A DNA stretch of 64,000 nucleotides, from the NCBI GenBank assembly GCA_013180625.2, contig SNVD02006942.1, positions 558,001 through 622,000 on the forward strand. The letters are read 5' to 3'. Made by a program: the position numbers and the translations under genes. The DNA is from Boswellia sacra (Eukaryota > Streptophyta > Magnoliopsida > Sapindales > Burseraceae). Below the pieces are notes generated by a model. It saw only the letters and a list, made by a program, of their open reading frames with translations, was not told the origin of the DNA and did not search any database. Shown here one piece after another: positions 24,201-36,788 of this stretch (positions are counted from its first letter, which is position 1; each line of letters starts with the position of its first letter).

Positions 24201-26233
24201 ATAGAGTGGGAAAACAGTTCCAGTTAAACTTTTAATAGGAAGTCAAAATCACTAAAATAATAAAATAGTGAAACTCCCTAAGGTAATTGAATAAGTCCCT
24301 AAATGACCTAATATCTAACATGTCCTACATCAATAATTCAATAACACAACACATTAAGCACTTAAACTACACAAGATCAAAGTTTATAAAGCCAGGAAAT
24401 CCAAATACTAAATTATAACAAAATATACAAGAAAGATTTTCTCCTTTCAGAAGAAAAAGAGTAACTAAAAACATAAAAGCATGGCACAAATTTCTCAAAT
24501 TTTTGCAAATGCATAAGGCACTTCAGCTCCAAATTGCAATCTAAGGACTTATCGCACTTTGGTGACCATTCCCAAGAAGAACAATGCATCGCATGTTAGC
24601 ATCTGTGCAAGTTCATTGTAATTGTGATGCTAAATTAAAGCTAATTCTGACGGAGAGAGAACAAATGAATGTTTTACTAGGGAGTTTCATACTGCAAGCA
24701 TGCAGGTCCCACAATATTCATTCAGACATATGCTTGATTAACAACCAAAGAAAAACAGGGGGAAAATGTCTAGTATATATAAGAGCATATAATGTCTAAT
24801 GTAAATTTGAGTGGAAATAAAAAGAGCAAGTAATAGAGATCTTTTATATGTCCTGACCATTCATTGATCTTTCATCTTCCATGAAAGATAAGTTGAAAAT
24901 GGAAATAATCAGATAAAATACAAATAAATCTAACAGAATAACAGGGAAACTAATTGATCATTACTAGATTCTGCAAGTTTCCAAAAACAAAATTTCCTAA
25001 TCTACATCATAAAATAAAGAGAGCTACGATGAAACAAAAAAAGGAAACATGAGACAACTTTCACTGAAACTAAGGCAGAAAGCTTGTAGTAGCGTGTGAG
25101 ATAATGGTCTTTGTTATTAAAACTAAATAAGAAATCAAATACCTCAGACCAGATACTGTATGCCTTTGCCTCAATAAACCTAATTCACTAGCCGCAGTGG
25201 ACCTGGGCCTCTCATCCTCAACCATTCTATCATTCCGCAAGAACCTACCCCTGAGTAATGACTGCACAGAAAATTGAAAAGAAATAAATAAAGATTTATA
25301 GATGTTCAATCGGACTACAATTACTGGTTATTAGAGGATTAGTCATATGCTACAATATGAATAAGCAATACGAAGAAATTTCAAAAACTGTTTTGTTTTG
25401 TAGCATCTCACCTGAATACGGTTGCGGTGAGCAAAATTAGATACAGCACGATGCTCCAATATAACTTGAAGCTCTCTCTGCCTTTCTCTCTCAGCATTCT
25501 TAAGCATGTCAAGCAGAGCTTGTCTGCCACATAATCTACGAATGCCCCTCCGAGCATGCTCAGTTCGACCATTCTGGTTAACAACCAAGCCATCAAGAAC
25601 TTGTTCAATTTGACCACCCATTTCAGTTGCTTGTTCTTCTCTACTGTCACCACAAGCACCTCTCTGCTGACTATTCATTTGAACCCATTCTCTTATAATT
25701 CTCACCCGCTCCTGCTCATTTTCACCCAGCCATTCAGCCCTTGGACTGTGGTTCATACGGGAAATATTAGATGTACATTCCCTTGCACCAGTATTCATCC
25801 ATTCCCGAAAAATTTGCCTCACCCTTTCCCTTTCAACTTGCCCCAAATCAGAAGAACGATCACAATTAAAATTGCTAGCATCCTCATGCCCATTTTGTGA
25901 CCCAAATCGATTTGGGGACCATTGGCCAAAGTCACTTTCGGTCACACTTGCATCCTCTGATCCGCCACCATGTTCACTACCATGGCTTTCGGACAAATCT
26001 GCTCTCAAAACTTCAGCAGTCAAACCGCCATCCACTTGTCCCGGCAATCTTTCGCCAACCCTCTCATGGGAATGGCTCACCACTTGTTCATCCTCAAGCT
26101 CCCGCCACATTTGCAGGAGTGAGGATGGCCGGGTGCTTCTTTCACCTCCTCTTATCCTTGATGACTGTGACTGAGACTCCCTAAGCAAAGAGGAATCAAC
26201 CACGGAAACATTATGTAGACCAGCTATAGCCAT
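21286..26233 (-). CDS. RING-finger (C3HC4) protein, probable E3 ubiquitin ligase
   Basis: Seven coding exons on the minus strand, 26233-25412, 25261-25143, 23906-23022, 22943-22634, 22289-22124, 21599-21488 and 21403-21286, with GT-AG junctions and consistent phases, give 843 residues. It starts [20 protein letters not shown], an N-terminus I recognise from a plant RING/U-box family like Arabidopsis At5g04460. The middle is acidic, Gln/Glu-rich and disordered. Exon 5 (~713-767) is a likely coiled coil ([20 protein letters not shown]). The C-terminus is the RING: C791/C792-x-C794-C795, [10 protein letters not shown] at 806-815, CPMC at 826-829, ending EVIRAYSIL. It likely transfers ubiquitin from an E2 enzyme; substrates are unknown. 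Intron 2 into exon 3 is long (23907-25142). Residues in exon 3 show an internal duplication. Confidence 0.93.
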
Positions 26234-27272
26234 TATTCCAAAGCTAAAATTACAGTCGATAACAACTTCTCAACCCATCTAATTAAAATGCACTAAAAAG
26301 AGCATTTATTTACATAAATACAAGCAGTAAGCAGAAAATTCCTCTCAAAATCGAATCATCGCAAAAAAAATAACAATCTTCTCAATCTTTATCATCTTCA
26401 TCGCCATCATGGCCATCACCACTGTCTTCAGAGCACATGAAGACAGTGAGATAAAATCATTAGGTTGTCCACGCATTAAATCGTCAAATGCACACGAAGA
26501 TCTTCCCCTAATTTTTTGCTGCATCGATTAAGAACATGTCATTTCCTCAATCGTAAACCAAATCATATACAATTATCCACTAAGACTCAAATGAGCAAAG
26601 ATTTCCAAACCACCAACCCAAAAAATCAATTCAATCTCCAAATGCTCAACTTAAATAACAAGAAAATGCATGAAAAATAATATATCAGATATTAAATGAC
26701 AATTTTCCATCACCTGGAGAATTTTTAAAAAAAAAAACAACAAGAGTCTAAAATATCTACACAAATCCACTCAATATATTAATACTTTGTTTGGCTTCCA
26801 AGAAAACGTGAAACAAGAAATAAAATCAAAGTATTAAATCTACAGATTTCCATTTCTTAATATAATATTACCACACCCGAAGCCAGCACTGCTACAAGCC
26901 CTAGTCAACTTGCGCCACTTAAATTTCTAAACACGCGCACCTTACTAGATTCAAAATATTAGCGTTTGCCATTACTTTCTCGACCTTTCACAGCAGCCAA
27001 ACAGCCGTGAACAGATTCCAGAGGAAAATTCAAAGCAAACTCGTACGCACCGAAAAAAAACAGCCAAAAACAAATCGAGATCGAGTCGGAACACATTTAA
27101 GGCAGAAATCACGATAAGGATAGCGAAACGCACCGTTTAACGTGGAGAAACCGTGCGAAAAACGTAGCGGTGAAGCGGAAGTAAAGGCAAGAGAGGGACA
27201 AATTTTTGAGGAAGAAAAAAAAACACAGGAGAGAGAGAGAGAGAGAGGGAAGAGAAGAGATTTAATAAATGT
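26234..27272 (-). promoter_or_regulatory. 5'UTR, probable leader intron and TATA-like element of the RING gene
   Basis: On the minus strand an ATTTATTAAA element (27261-27270) precedes a CT-rich leader (the GA run at about 27228-27246 on plus). A plausible donor, TTAAACG|GTGCG, lies at 27134/27133 and an acceptor, ATTTTAG|CTTTGG, at 26244/26243, ten bases before the start codon. This suggests an ~890-base leader intron. Transcript data would confirm it. Confidence 0.5.
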
Positions 27273-27374
27273 GAGAGGACACGTCATCAAGTCTCACGGC
27301 CGTTGCCTCTAAATCTTGCCGTAGCACTAACGTATAAAAAATTATTTCTTGGCAGAGGAGCAATGGGAATAGGC

Positions 27375-27513
27375 CACGTGGCGGATGTCCCTGTCTTTCC
27401 GTCTGGTTACGGAAGTTTGCAAATCTTGAATGTAACGGGAAGTAGGGAGCAAGCCTTTGGGGACTTGTGGGAACGACGGCGTTTTCGGGTCGGTGAGTAA
27501 GTAAGCGCACGTG
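27375..27513. promoter_or_regulatory. Two G-box (CACGTG) sites upstream of the RING gene
   Basis: CACGTG occurs at 27375-27380, inside the perfect palindrome GCCACGTGGC, and again at 27508-27513, about 105 and 240 bases upstream of the TATA-like element. G-boxes are bound by bZIP and bHLH factors in light, ABA and stress responses. Function here is inferred from position. Confidence 0.5.
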
Positions 27514-30500
27514 AGATCCCCATGCTCGTTTAACCGTTGAAAATTTATGCTATTGCTACGGGGCTTGCCGCTTGTGGGCTAAGCGGAAGCGGCGCCCAAC
27601 GTCAATTTAAGAGGAGGGCATAATCGTGATTATAGAATATTTTAGAATATCCTAGAGGGATTAAATTTTAATAATTATTACGTCACGTATCTCATTATGT
27701 GACACAATAAAAACATATTTGGTGTTAAATTTGTTTTATAAAATTAATTTTAAATAATTAGAAAATCATTTCATTACTAAAAACAATGTTGAATGCATGT
27801 TACATGTGTTTCTAAATTTGCAAACCATAAATGATTTTAATAGAAATAATGATGTCCAACAAATCTAACCATAGTACTTAACGAAATCACTTCTGTGAGA
27901 GGGGGTGGCTTTGAGAAAAAGTGCTTTAACACAACCAACTTCTAATAATAATATTTTTTTCCAAGAGTACCCGTTGTGGGTTCAAAAGCTATTATTAGAA
28001 CAAACAATGTTTTAGCCGATATGTGTAGTTAGCTAATAAAATTTATGAGTAAATATCTTAATCAAAAGTTGTTGCCCCAAAAGTCACCTTAAAAATTAAT
28101 TAAGGTTTGTAAAAAGTCACCTGTAACTTATTATAATCATTGCTTTGCTTTCCTCTCTATTCATTATAAAAGATGCCTCATAACTAGTTCAGTGATTTTC
28201 GAAACCTAACTTTGCTTTGTTTGTTTTATTGATTGAGCGTACTTAATTCATAAGCCAACTAAAAGCAGCTTTGAAATCTAAACTTTAGCCTCCCCCTCCT
28301 CCTCTCCTTTTCCCTTTTTTCACTTTAATCAATCATACTTTTGAGCATGCTTCTTTTACATCATTCACCATATTTTTGTTATACCACAATATTATTCTTA
28401 ATTCATTTATTAATTTTTTTGTCTTAAAATAAGTTTATCATTGTTTTAACACTATCGTTTCAAAATGGAGTTAAAAAATTTTCATCTGGGTTTTAGTGGA
28501 CTTGCAAGGATTTTGTATTCACACATAGACGATTTGAGATGATATACAGGCCGTGAAATATACTATACGTTTTGTTTGAGTTGGAGATTATTGAGTTGTC
28601 CACATAAAATAGTTATAATAAGAGATCTTGAATTTATAAAGAGAATCAATTCGATCCTCTACGTAATAAGTTAATATTATTATTAACTTGAAAGCATAAT
28701 TCTTCGACAAATATTATTATTCTTCTATGTAAAGCAGCATGCCCATGCTCTTCTATTCAAGTAAATTACGCAAATTTTCATTCCAATTTCTATTTTATTA
28801 ATTAATTAATTTTCAAATAGTGGAGAAAAGTAGTTAACACGTAGGAGCCTAGGAGGAGCACGTAGATGAGCTAATGCGAAGGATTGGTTATGAATGGAAT
28901 TAAAAATCGAAAAAGAAAGGCGTTGACTGATAGGCCGATTAATAATATGCATCTTCTGCAACTCCGGCCAATGATGTCGGTGCATGCTAGTCAATCATAA
29001 TTTGATATTTTGATTAGTGCTTTATTATAAGCATATTATTATAGCCCGAAATGTTAGCTCAAAGTCCGACCAATCCCTAATTTAACTAATTTAATCCATC
29101 CTTAACAACACTTTGTGCCCTACAACTACATGCCCCCTCTTGACCCTTTTGATTTCAATTATTTTATGACTGTAAATTGGTAAAATTAAACCCAAACCAT
29201 TGCACATGATTGAAAATGATTCCAAGGAAAATCAATAATTTAATATGAGTTATATGAATGAACCCATTTATGTGGATTATGTTTATCAGTGATTTTAAAG
29301 AGTTGAGTAGGTTTGGTTTCTAAAAAGTTATATATATGGTCAGTCAAATCGACTAATGAAATTAAATAAGATTTAATTGTGGTTTTATAGGTTGAATCAA
29401 AAAGTGTCATTGCTTTTAGACAATTGAAGGTCACCAACCAATAATTTAAGACAAAATTAAAGAATCATGGACAAGCCTACGTCCACATCGTTTTCTTTTT
29501 CATCAGTTTTATATCTAATGAATTATATTAGAATGAAAAGCCAAAAGTAGAATCAAAACAAGACAAGATAATATTATTGCTCTTAATAAAATTTAGCTAA
29601 GATGCATTCCTTGCTTGATTTAAATTCCTTTGCTGTGAAATCACTTCAGATTTTTAAAATTATTAACACAAAAATCTTTAAAATTAAGGTAGTTAACTCT
29701 TACATGCCTTGCCTTAAATTTGTCAAAATTCTCATTCCACTACTTAAAGATTTTTATCAGATTTTGAAAATTTGAAGTTTGTAGGTATAAACTTAACTCT
29801 AAATTTTAAGTCTCTAACACGGCCAGTATATATATGTTTTTTGGAAGGATTGGTTAATTGAACAAAAATAAAGATAGTGTCTCATTCTAAATGCCAAAAT
29901 TAATACCAACGATAATGAAATTTATGAAAAAGGAAAACATGTTGACAAGTTTTTTTTTTTTCTTATAACAAGTCATGTATATGTCGAGTTCACCATTTTC
30001 TTAATAAATTTAAACTTTGTATACGTGGATTAAACTCTAAATATTAAACCTCTAATATAATATCCTCACAGTCCTTTTGAAGGACAAACCCTTGCATATT
30101 AAGCCCAAAGCCAATGTACCTCATGGTACCTATCCTTAATCTCATGCATCAAGAACAATATAATCAACATTTTACCTTTTTACGAAAGTTGTAAAATTTA
30201 GTAGCAATTTTTCTGAAGAGTGGAGACAAACAGAAAAAGACAAAGGAAGAGAAGTGCGAGGAGATTGATGATCATCTGAGCACTGTTGCTGATTCGACAC
30301 TATATTTGGCCTCTTTTGTGGATGAGTCAAGGGGGCCATGCCATGACTCGTAGGGTAACCCAACAACATGCTATTAGTTGTCTTTTCTTAATGGCACATG
30401 TAGTACAAGCCAGTAGTATGGAGGTTCCCAAAAATTATGAAAAAAATGATCATGTACTCAAGTCATGTGCCTTAAGTAGTACAAGCCAGTAGTATGCTTA

Positions 30501-31570
30501 AATTATATATGGTTGTATTTGATAGTTGTTTTGGCGTTAGTTATTAAATTATAATTATTTCCAAACATTTATAGAGACATCATTAGCTTATTTTGTTGTT
30601 GTAGACTAGTAGTTGGATGAAATGAAGTACTTAATTAGCAAGTACTTCCTTTTAGAAAAATTTTACGTGTTTGTTAAAAAAAGAGAATCATCCATCAACT
30701 AGGGGGAATTTTCCAAACAAATTTTATACCAAGACATACCTATTAGATCAATATCTTAGCCTTGTTATCCTATATTATTAAGAAAAATCACTCGCTATCA
30801 TGACCTGCCATAAGAAAAAAATAAATACATTCACTCACCTATGAGATTCACTCTAGCTTTGTCTCAATAGGTATATTATTTTACATTTTCTTAAAAGAAT
30901 ATTCATTCCTTTCTTTGTTCTCCATCAACCATGACGCCTTTTAATTAATCATGCAATACCCTTTTGACAGATTCCTAATAACTACATAAATACAGATCAA
31001 AATTATTTAAGATTTATATAAAAAAATGTTTCCTAATTTTTTTATTAAAAAAAATTGTTGAAAATATCTGATGATAAAAATTCCTTAGCATAGTCTTGTA
31101 CAATCTCCAATCAAGTATCCAATGCCAAAATAGCACAATCAAGTACTAATAAGAGGATACTAGATGCAAAGGATCAAATGGGTGGAGCCGAAAGAGCAAA
31201 AAGATTGAAGTTAAAGAGAGAAAAATATCTGCGAATCCCTCATCGACATATAATTGGATCAAAAAGGTAGCAGCAGACAAGGAGCTACGTAGAAGCGCTG
31301 CTAGCTGTAAACACTGAATAATAATCAACAAAGTGTTGTGCAATTCAGCGATTGATGGGTCTAAACCGAAAGGTGATGCTCACAAGTGTCCATAAACACA
31401 GGGGCAATCGCTTCCTGAAAGGAAGGGAAGCGTTGAACGTGTTAGGTTAGTAGTCATTCAAGTTCTTCTTTGTCCTCGAACAATAATTCATCTTCACACT
31501 TCTCATTGGTCACATCACGGATCGTCCTTCAGGGCTTTGCAAACTCTCAGGAAAGCTCCACGCACATCTA

Positions 31571-31625
31571 GACAACCGGCCGGGTCCCGGGCCAGGGGGG
31601 GGCCGGCCTGCGCGGTGGGTGACGG
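31571..31625. other. GC-rich palindromic patch in AT-rich DNA
   Basis: About 55 bases are almost entirely G and C, with CCGGCC, CCCGGG, an eight-G run and GGCCGGCC. This is strikingly unlike the surrounding AT-rich sequence. The preceding ~200 bases (31370-31570) are also less AT-rich and include a hairpin, CGCTTCC with GGAAGCG, at ~31409-31432. It directly abuts the triplicated repeat. No function is assigned. Confidence 0.6.
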
Positions 31626-31674
31626 TGGAGAGGGAGAGGAATTATATGCATATTTTCAGGGGATATTGACGCAA

Positions 31675-33110
31675 GCTAGTCACTGGTAGGGGCCCAAAAT
31701 GTTCTCCATGTGTTAAACTTACGGCTAAAGAAATGTCTTTGCATCTTTTTGGGAGGCTGCTATGCAAATTGGTTAGAATTTTAGCACGTTATCATGTATC
31801 TTTTAGTTGCACTTTTTAATATATTAGAGTGGGGGAGATAAGAATTTTCTTTTATGGTCGTCTTTCTTATTAAAATTTAATTGAAAAATCTCAAAATAGT
31901 TAATCGATAAAAAATTATTAAAATTAAATAATATAATGATAAATTTTTACTTTTGATAAAGATATCAATCATCTATACAAGACGATTTTATTAGATGAAT
32001 ATATAGATAACGTTATATATATATCCATCTTATTTGAGGTTTTTTCTAAGAAATAGAAAGCATCTACAAAGAGGGTTATGCATATATTAATTAATTAACT
32101 TGCTATTTACCTAATTGTTTCGCCTCTTTGGCATTTTGTAAGAGATGCTAGTCACTGGTAATGGCCCAAAATGTTCTCCATGTGTAAAACTTGTGGCTAA
32201 AGAGATGTTTTTGCATCTCTTTTGGGAGGCCACTACACGCATTGATTAGAATTTTAGCATGTTAACATGTTTCTTTTAGTCATGCTTTTTAAATATATCA
32301 AAATGGGAGAAGGTGTGACAAACACATGTAGATTATAAGAATTTTCTTTTACCGTTGTCTTATTTTTGTCAAATTTGACCGAAAACTTCCAAAACGGTTA
32401 AACGACAAAAAATTACTGAAAGTAAATAATATAATTATAAATTTTTAATCTCGATAAGGTTATCAATCATCTACATAAAATAATTTTAGATGAACATATA
32501 GAAGATATGAAATATATACCCATCTCATTTACGATCTTTTTTTTTTTAAAAATAGAAACATCTACAAAGAGAATTACACGTACATTAATTATTAACTTGC
32601 TATCCACCCCATTGTTTCGCCTCTTCAACATTTTGTAAGAGATGCTAGTCACTGGAAATGGCCCAAAATGTTCTCCATGTGTAAAACTTGTGGCTAAAGA
32701 GATGCTTTTTGCATCTCTTTTGGGAGGCCGCTACACGCATTGATTAGAATTTTAGCACTTTAACATGTTTGAGAGGGTGTGACAAACACACGTAGATTAT
32801 AAGAATTTTCTTTTATAATTGTCTTATTTTGGTCAAATTTGACCGATAACTCTCAAAACGGTTTAAATGATAAAAAATTGTTAAAAATAAATAATATAAT
32901 TATAAATTTTTAATCTCGATAAGGTTATCAATCATCTACATAAGATAATTTTAAATGAACATATAGAAGACATGATATATATATCCATCTCATTTACGAT
33001 TTATTTTTTCATAAGAAATAGAAACATCTACAGAGAGAATTACACGTACATTAATTATTAACTTGCCATCCACCCCGTTGTTTCGCTTCTTTGACATTTT
33101 GTAAGAGATG
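31675..33110. repeat. Tandem triplication of a ~470-497-bp unit
   Basis: Three units begin with GCTAGTCACTGG(T/A) at 31675, 32147 and 32644, giving spacings of 472 and 497 bases; the last ends GTAAGAGATG at 33110. Each contains GGCCCAAAATGTTCTCCATG, a TTTGGGAGGC motif, a TTTTAGCA motif and ATCAATCATCTA. Units 2 and 3 resemble each other more than unit 1, which suggests stepwise duplication. No coding capacity is seen. Confidence 0.92.
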
Positions 33111-33867
33111 GAAGCCAGCGATTACAAAATGTCGCATTTGGCGCATCTAAGTCTAAAAGCCACAATTCACTAAGACGCAAATGGCACGGGTCCAATTTAG
33201 TTAACAGTGAAAGTGTGCATGGACCCTTCGAGGTTGTCCCCGATATGTTAGGAAAACTTTGTTGTCAATTGAAGATATTGAAATACGTAATTATAACTCC
33301 TACTATGATTGATTGAATTAATAGTTAAAAAAGAAAAGAAAAAACTCTTAGAAACGATCTAAAAATTAATCACTTCTGCAGAAGTTTTCAATCATGTATT
33401 GATCATTTTCAAAGTTGAAGAGTTTAACTTTACATAATTTGTCGATAATCTAAATTTTTTCTTTACATGTTCACACAAACTATCAATTAGAACCAACATC
33501 TATCTAAATAAAGTAAATTTAAGTTGCCATCTAAGTAGTACCAAATATTGAAGAAATAGTGAACAACTGACAAATGATATTTCATTGCAATTTTTCAAAC
33601 GAGTAGGTAAACAAATTAATCTGAAAAAAAGCTATACGTAACCGTATTATTTGATTAAGAATTGCCAAGTCCTTTGCCTGTGAAAATAAATTGCGTTGCG
33701 ACTTATTAACTACCATTTACATAATCACATAACATCAGTATTTTACTTTAATTAAAAAAAAGAAATCTTTAAAAATAGATACATTAAATCATATGTATAA
33801 TATATATCTAATAAAATTCATTAGATTAAAAAAATTAAATAAAAGAAAATAATAAAATCAATAATGT

Positions 33868-34050
33868 TAGACTTACAACATTCATACAATATAAAATCTA
33901 CAACATGATGTGGCACCTTAAGTGACACAATCTTATTGGAGATGTAATTTCTCTCATCCACTTTTATTTTGTTCTCGTCCAGTAAATTTTCGTCATGTAG
34001 ACTACCAAGTCATGTTATAGAATTTATATTGTATGAATATTGTAAGTCTA
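33868..34050. mobile_element. Small MITE with ~45-bp terminal inverted repeats
   Basis: The left end reads TAGACTTACAACATTCATAC, then AATATAAAATCTACAACATGA. The reverse complement of the right end reads TAGACTTACAATATTCATAC, then AATATAAATTCTATAACATGA, so ~45 positions match with only a few differences. Total length is 183 bases with no coding capacity. The flanking target duplication is unclear, so superfamily is not assigned (hAT-like is possible). Confidence 0.8.
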
Positions 34051-34876
34051 GTATTACATATCCGTCCTATCTAAAAACTATTTTTTAGTAAATAATTTAT
34101 TTTCATGTAACCTCAAATTTAATGTTATGGGATAAAATATTTGGTAATATATTAACACTTCACCTATGATGTACCAATGGCACCTGAAATATTTATGTGT
34201 TGGGTGGCCTTCAGTTCTGCATTAATTATTGCAACTCAATAAATTACTTATATTCAAAGAGACTTGATTTCACTTGCCGTGAACGATTTCTCACATGGGA
34301 AAAGTCTTGCTTTTTTTTTTTATTTTTATTTTAGATCAAATATTTTCTATTTTCTTTTTTTTAAACAAAACAAAAAATTATATACAAATATGAACATTTT
34401 ATCAAAGTTTCGTAAGATTTTTGGTCCAAGGCCAGACCCACATTGGGGCCAATGGGAGCTCGGCCTTTTCTCTTCTGGGCCTAGCCTACAGGTTCTCCAA
34501 CTCCAAGCGGGAAAAGCTATTTGCAGACAAGAAAGAAAAGCACTTCCAAGTTCAACTATCAATTTCAGTCTTATTATTATATACTTTTCCGAAACAAAAT
34601 AATCCCAAATTTCAGTCACAACAATACCTATACTTCCCAGCAATTTAAACTTTGAATAATTGAGATAATCATCGGGTCAATAATACTCCACACGTCAACT
34701 ACATTCTTTGACAGGCACAACCTTATGATACAAAAATTAAACAACAATTTCCACACAATACAAGTAATGTTATTACGTTATAGGCTCACGCAATACTAAC
34801 AACATCAGTAATAAACAAATGACAAACCAAGAAATTGAGAGAATGTAAAGATTAATAATTGATGTTGGCTGGCTGG

Positions 34877-35500
34877 TCAAAGGTCCATCTCACAGTCAGT
34901 TTTCTGGAAATATTTTGACGAAGAAAAGTGAGAAGTCACAGGGGAACATACAACTCTGAGTGTACGATGACCAGATTTCCATATTCCAACCTTAAATCGA
35001 ATCTTTGCCTTAATATGAACATCTACATCAACTTTCCCAGATTTTTTTTCAAGCTTCAAGTCCCTTGAAATAGAGTTTGACATTGCCACGTCTTGTGCCA
35101 CAACTCTAGCCTCTAGTCGTGTCACATTGCGAGTTGGTTGATGGAAGGGCGCGAGCTTGCTGAAGGCAATGTTCTCGTCATCATACGCAACTGAAACTTC
35201 AATGGAGTCATAGTAAATGGAAGCTCTTCCATTAGGATTGTATGCCCGGATGACAAAATCGAATGTGGAATTGAGGTGGTTATTATTGGAGATGTTGAAG
35301 TTATGGAGCGAACCATCTTCAATGGTGTAAACAAGTCGCTTTGGCTTGATCACAAGCCAAATGACAAGCACAGCCACGCCCACAATCACAATCAGGGCTA
35401 GTAGGAAAATGGCAATGCATCGAAACAGCCCTGTGTGTTTCTGTGGCCGTGTTGGACGTTGTTGGGCGGCGGGCGGCGGCGGTGCCGATGTACTAGACAT
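34877..35500 (-). CDS. NDR1/HIN1-like (NHL), LEA2-domain membrane protein
   Basis: A single exon of 207 residues, the typical NHL length. A short Pro-rich cytosolic tail (MSSTSAPPPPAAQQRP) and basic stretch precede one membrane segment at ~27-51 (CIAIFLLALIVIVGVAVLVI). The LEA2 domain follows, with NPNGRASIYYD at 88-98 (the NPN motif of NHL motif 1), PFHQPTRNVT at 118-127 matching the PFYQGHKNTT-type motif 2, and VDVDVHIKAKIRFKVGIWKS at 157-176. Possible N-glycosylation sites include NIS, NST and NVT. Family members sit in the plasma membrane and act in pathogen defence and abiotic stress. The start is the only reasonable ATG ahead of the membrane segment. Confidence 0.95.
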   Translation of the reverse strand: MSSTSAPPPPAAQQRPTRPQKHTGLFRCIAIFLLALIVIVGVAVLVIWLVIKPKRLVYTIEDGSLHNFNISNNNHLNSTFDFVIRAYNPNGRASIYYDSIEVSVAYDDENIAFSKLAPFHQPTRNVTRLEARVVAQDVAMSNSISRDLKLEKKSGKVDVDVHIKAKIRFKVGIWKSGHRTLRVVCSPVTSHFSSSKYFQKTDCEMDL

Positions 35501-35603
35501 TCTAAAGGATGGTTGTTCTGTTTAGGAAGCAACTATTTGGGCAGCAAGATCTTGCTTTGTGGGGAGGACGGCTTGTTGCATCTATCGATTTATTGTAGTA
35601 TAA

Positions 35604-35615
35604 GCTAAATATAAG
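35604..35615 (-). promoter_or_regulatory. Probable TATA region of the NHL gene
   Basis: On the minus strand CTTATATTTAGC lies ~105 bases upstream of the start codon, which would give a leader of ~75 bases. Assignment rests on position and composition only. Confidence 0.4.
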
Positions 35616-36720
35616 AGAATGTTTTCGTTCATTACTTCAATATTTTAAGTCTCTCTTTGCCTTTCTCGTTGTCAATCCATAACACTTTTTCTCTTTAACA
35701 TTTCTTGTATGGAACTCAAGATATCTTAGAGATTCTCGTTCCATTTTTCTTTTAATTAGACCATTTAAGATACATTTTTCCTTGTATGAAATCAAAAGAC
35801 GAATATGCTTCCATTCCACATAGACAAAAATATGCGCTTCATCCAAAGTCTAAGGATGTGTCATATTTGGTGGAGTCGGATCAAGTCAAAAGTAGTTTAA
35901 AGTCGATTATATATGCTCATAAGCCCGCTACGACAAGTAACTTAATTGGTGAAAAGCGAGCAATGCATAAATGAAGAAATTGGAAAATTTCTATTTAAAT
36001 ACTAAAGACGAATTTTAAGATTTGGCTTCTACTTGATGGTTCTTGCTTTGTCTCCAAGGAATTCCATGATCACTTTATAAAATTTTTCCTCGTTAGCTAG
36101 GGAACCAGAACAGCGAACGTCATTTTCATCGTTTTTGCACTACTCGAAGCATCAATATGTATTTATCATTTTGCACTACTAATTGTAAACTTGGTCGATG
36201 TTGTGATTTTGCGAATCAAATTTATTAGTCTCTTCTACCCATAAATATGCTTGAATTGATTCAATCTTTTCGTACAAGCTATAGTTTTCTGCTTTAATAA
36301 TCTTTTATGATTCTTGCTTCTCCTCGAGTTGATCCCAAAGCAACTGACCTGTATATAAGTAACAATAGCTAGCTTGTCAAATTCTTAGCAGAATTGTAGA
36401 TATTAGTAAATTAACCATTTGCGCGTATATAATATGATCAGACGATTTGTGACAAAAACAACCAATTAAAGTGTTTCGCCGATGGTTAGCTCCAAGCAAA
36501 AACTACGGAGATTTATTTCTTCTTTTGGACTAAGAAAAGAAGATTAGTGACTTCTGATTGCTGAATCCATTATATTCAAATTAGGTATGATTTTTTTTTT
36601 TTGTTTTTGTACTCACTCTCCCATCCCTTCTTTGGTGACTTGCATATGACCCATCAAAATCTCCGCAATTTTTTTTATGCATTACGCCATCACTCGGCGG
36701 AAACTTCTACACAAATCAGA

Positions 36721-36728
<8 letters not shown>

Positions 36729-36772
<44 letters not shown>

Positions 36773-36788
36773 GTACACACACACACAC
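36729..36788. repeat. Compound (AT)n-(AC)n microsatellite
   Basis: About 43 bases of AT repeats (36729-36771) run into AC repeats (to 36788). Confidence 0.95.

Larger units (their letters stand above)
27514..34876. other. Intergenic region with tandem repeats and a MITE
   Basis: No gene is supported. Short frames (28806-28994, 30172-30492, 31146-31343) lack family features. A 20-base motif (TAGTACAAGCCAGTAGTATG) occurs twice near 30400 and 30476. The GC-rich patch, the triplicated ~0.48-kb unit and the small MITE are listed separately. 33110-33860 is unremarkable AT-rich DNA. Confidence 0.6.

Noticed and set aside
25556..26184. Several plus-strand frames of 95-114 residues
   Set aside because: They are antisense shadows of RING gene exon 1.
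31146..31343. 65-residue minus-strand frame near the GC-rich patch
   Set aside because: I considered a LINE reverse-transcriptase remnant, but no polymerase or RNase H motif could be identified.
34264..34643. Overlapping frames on both strands near the NHL 3' end
   Set aside because: Neither has family features; they overlap each other antisense and include poly-T/A tracts.
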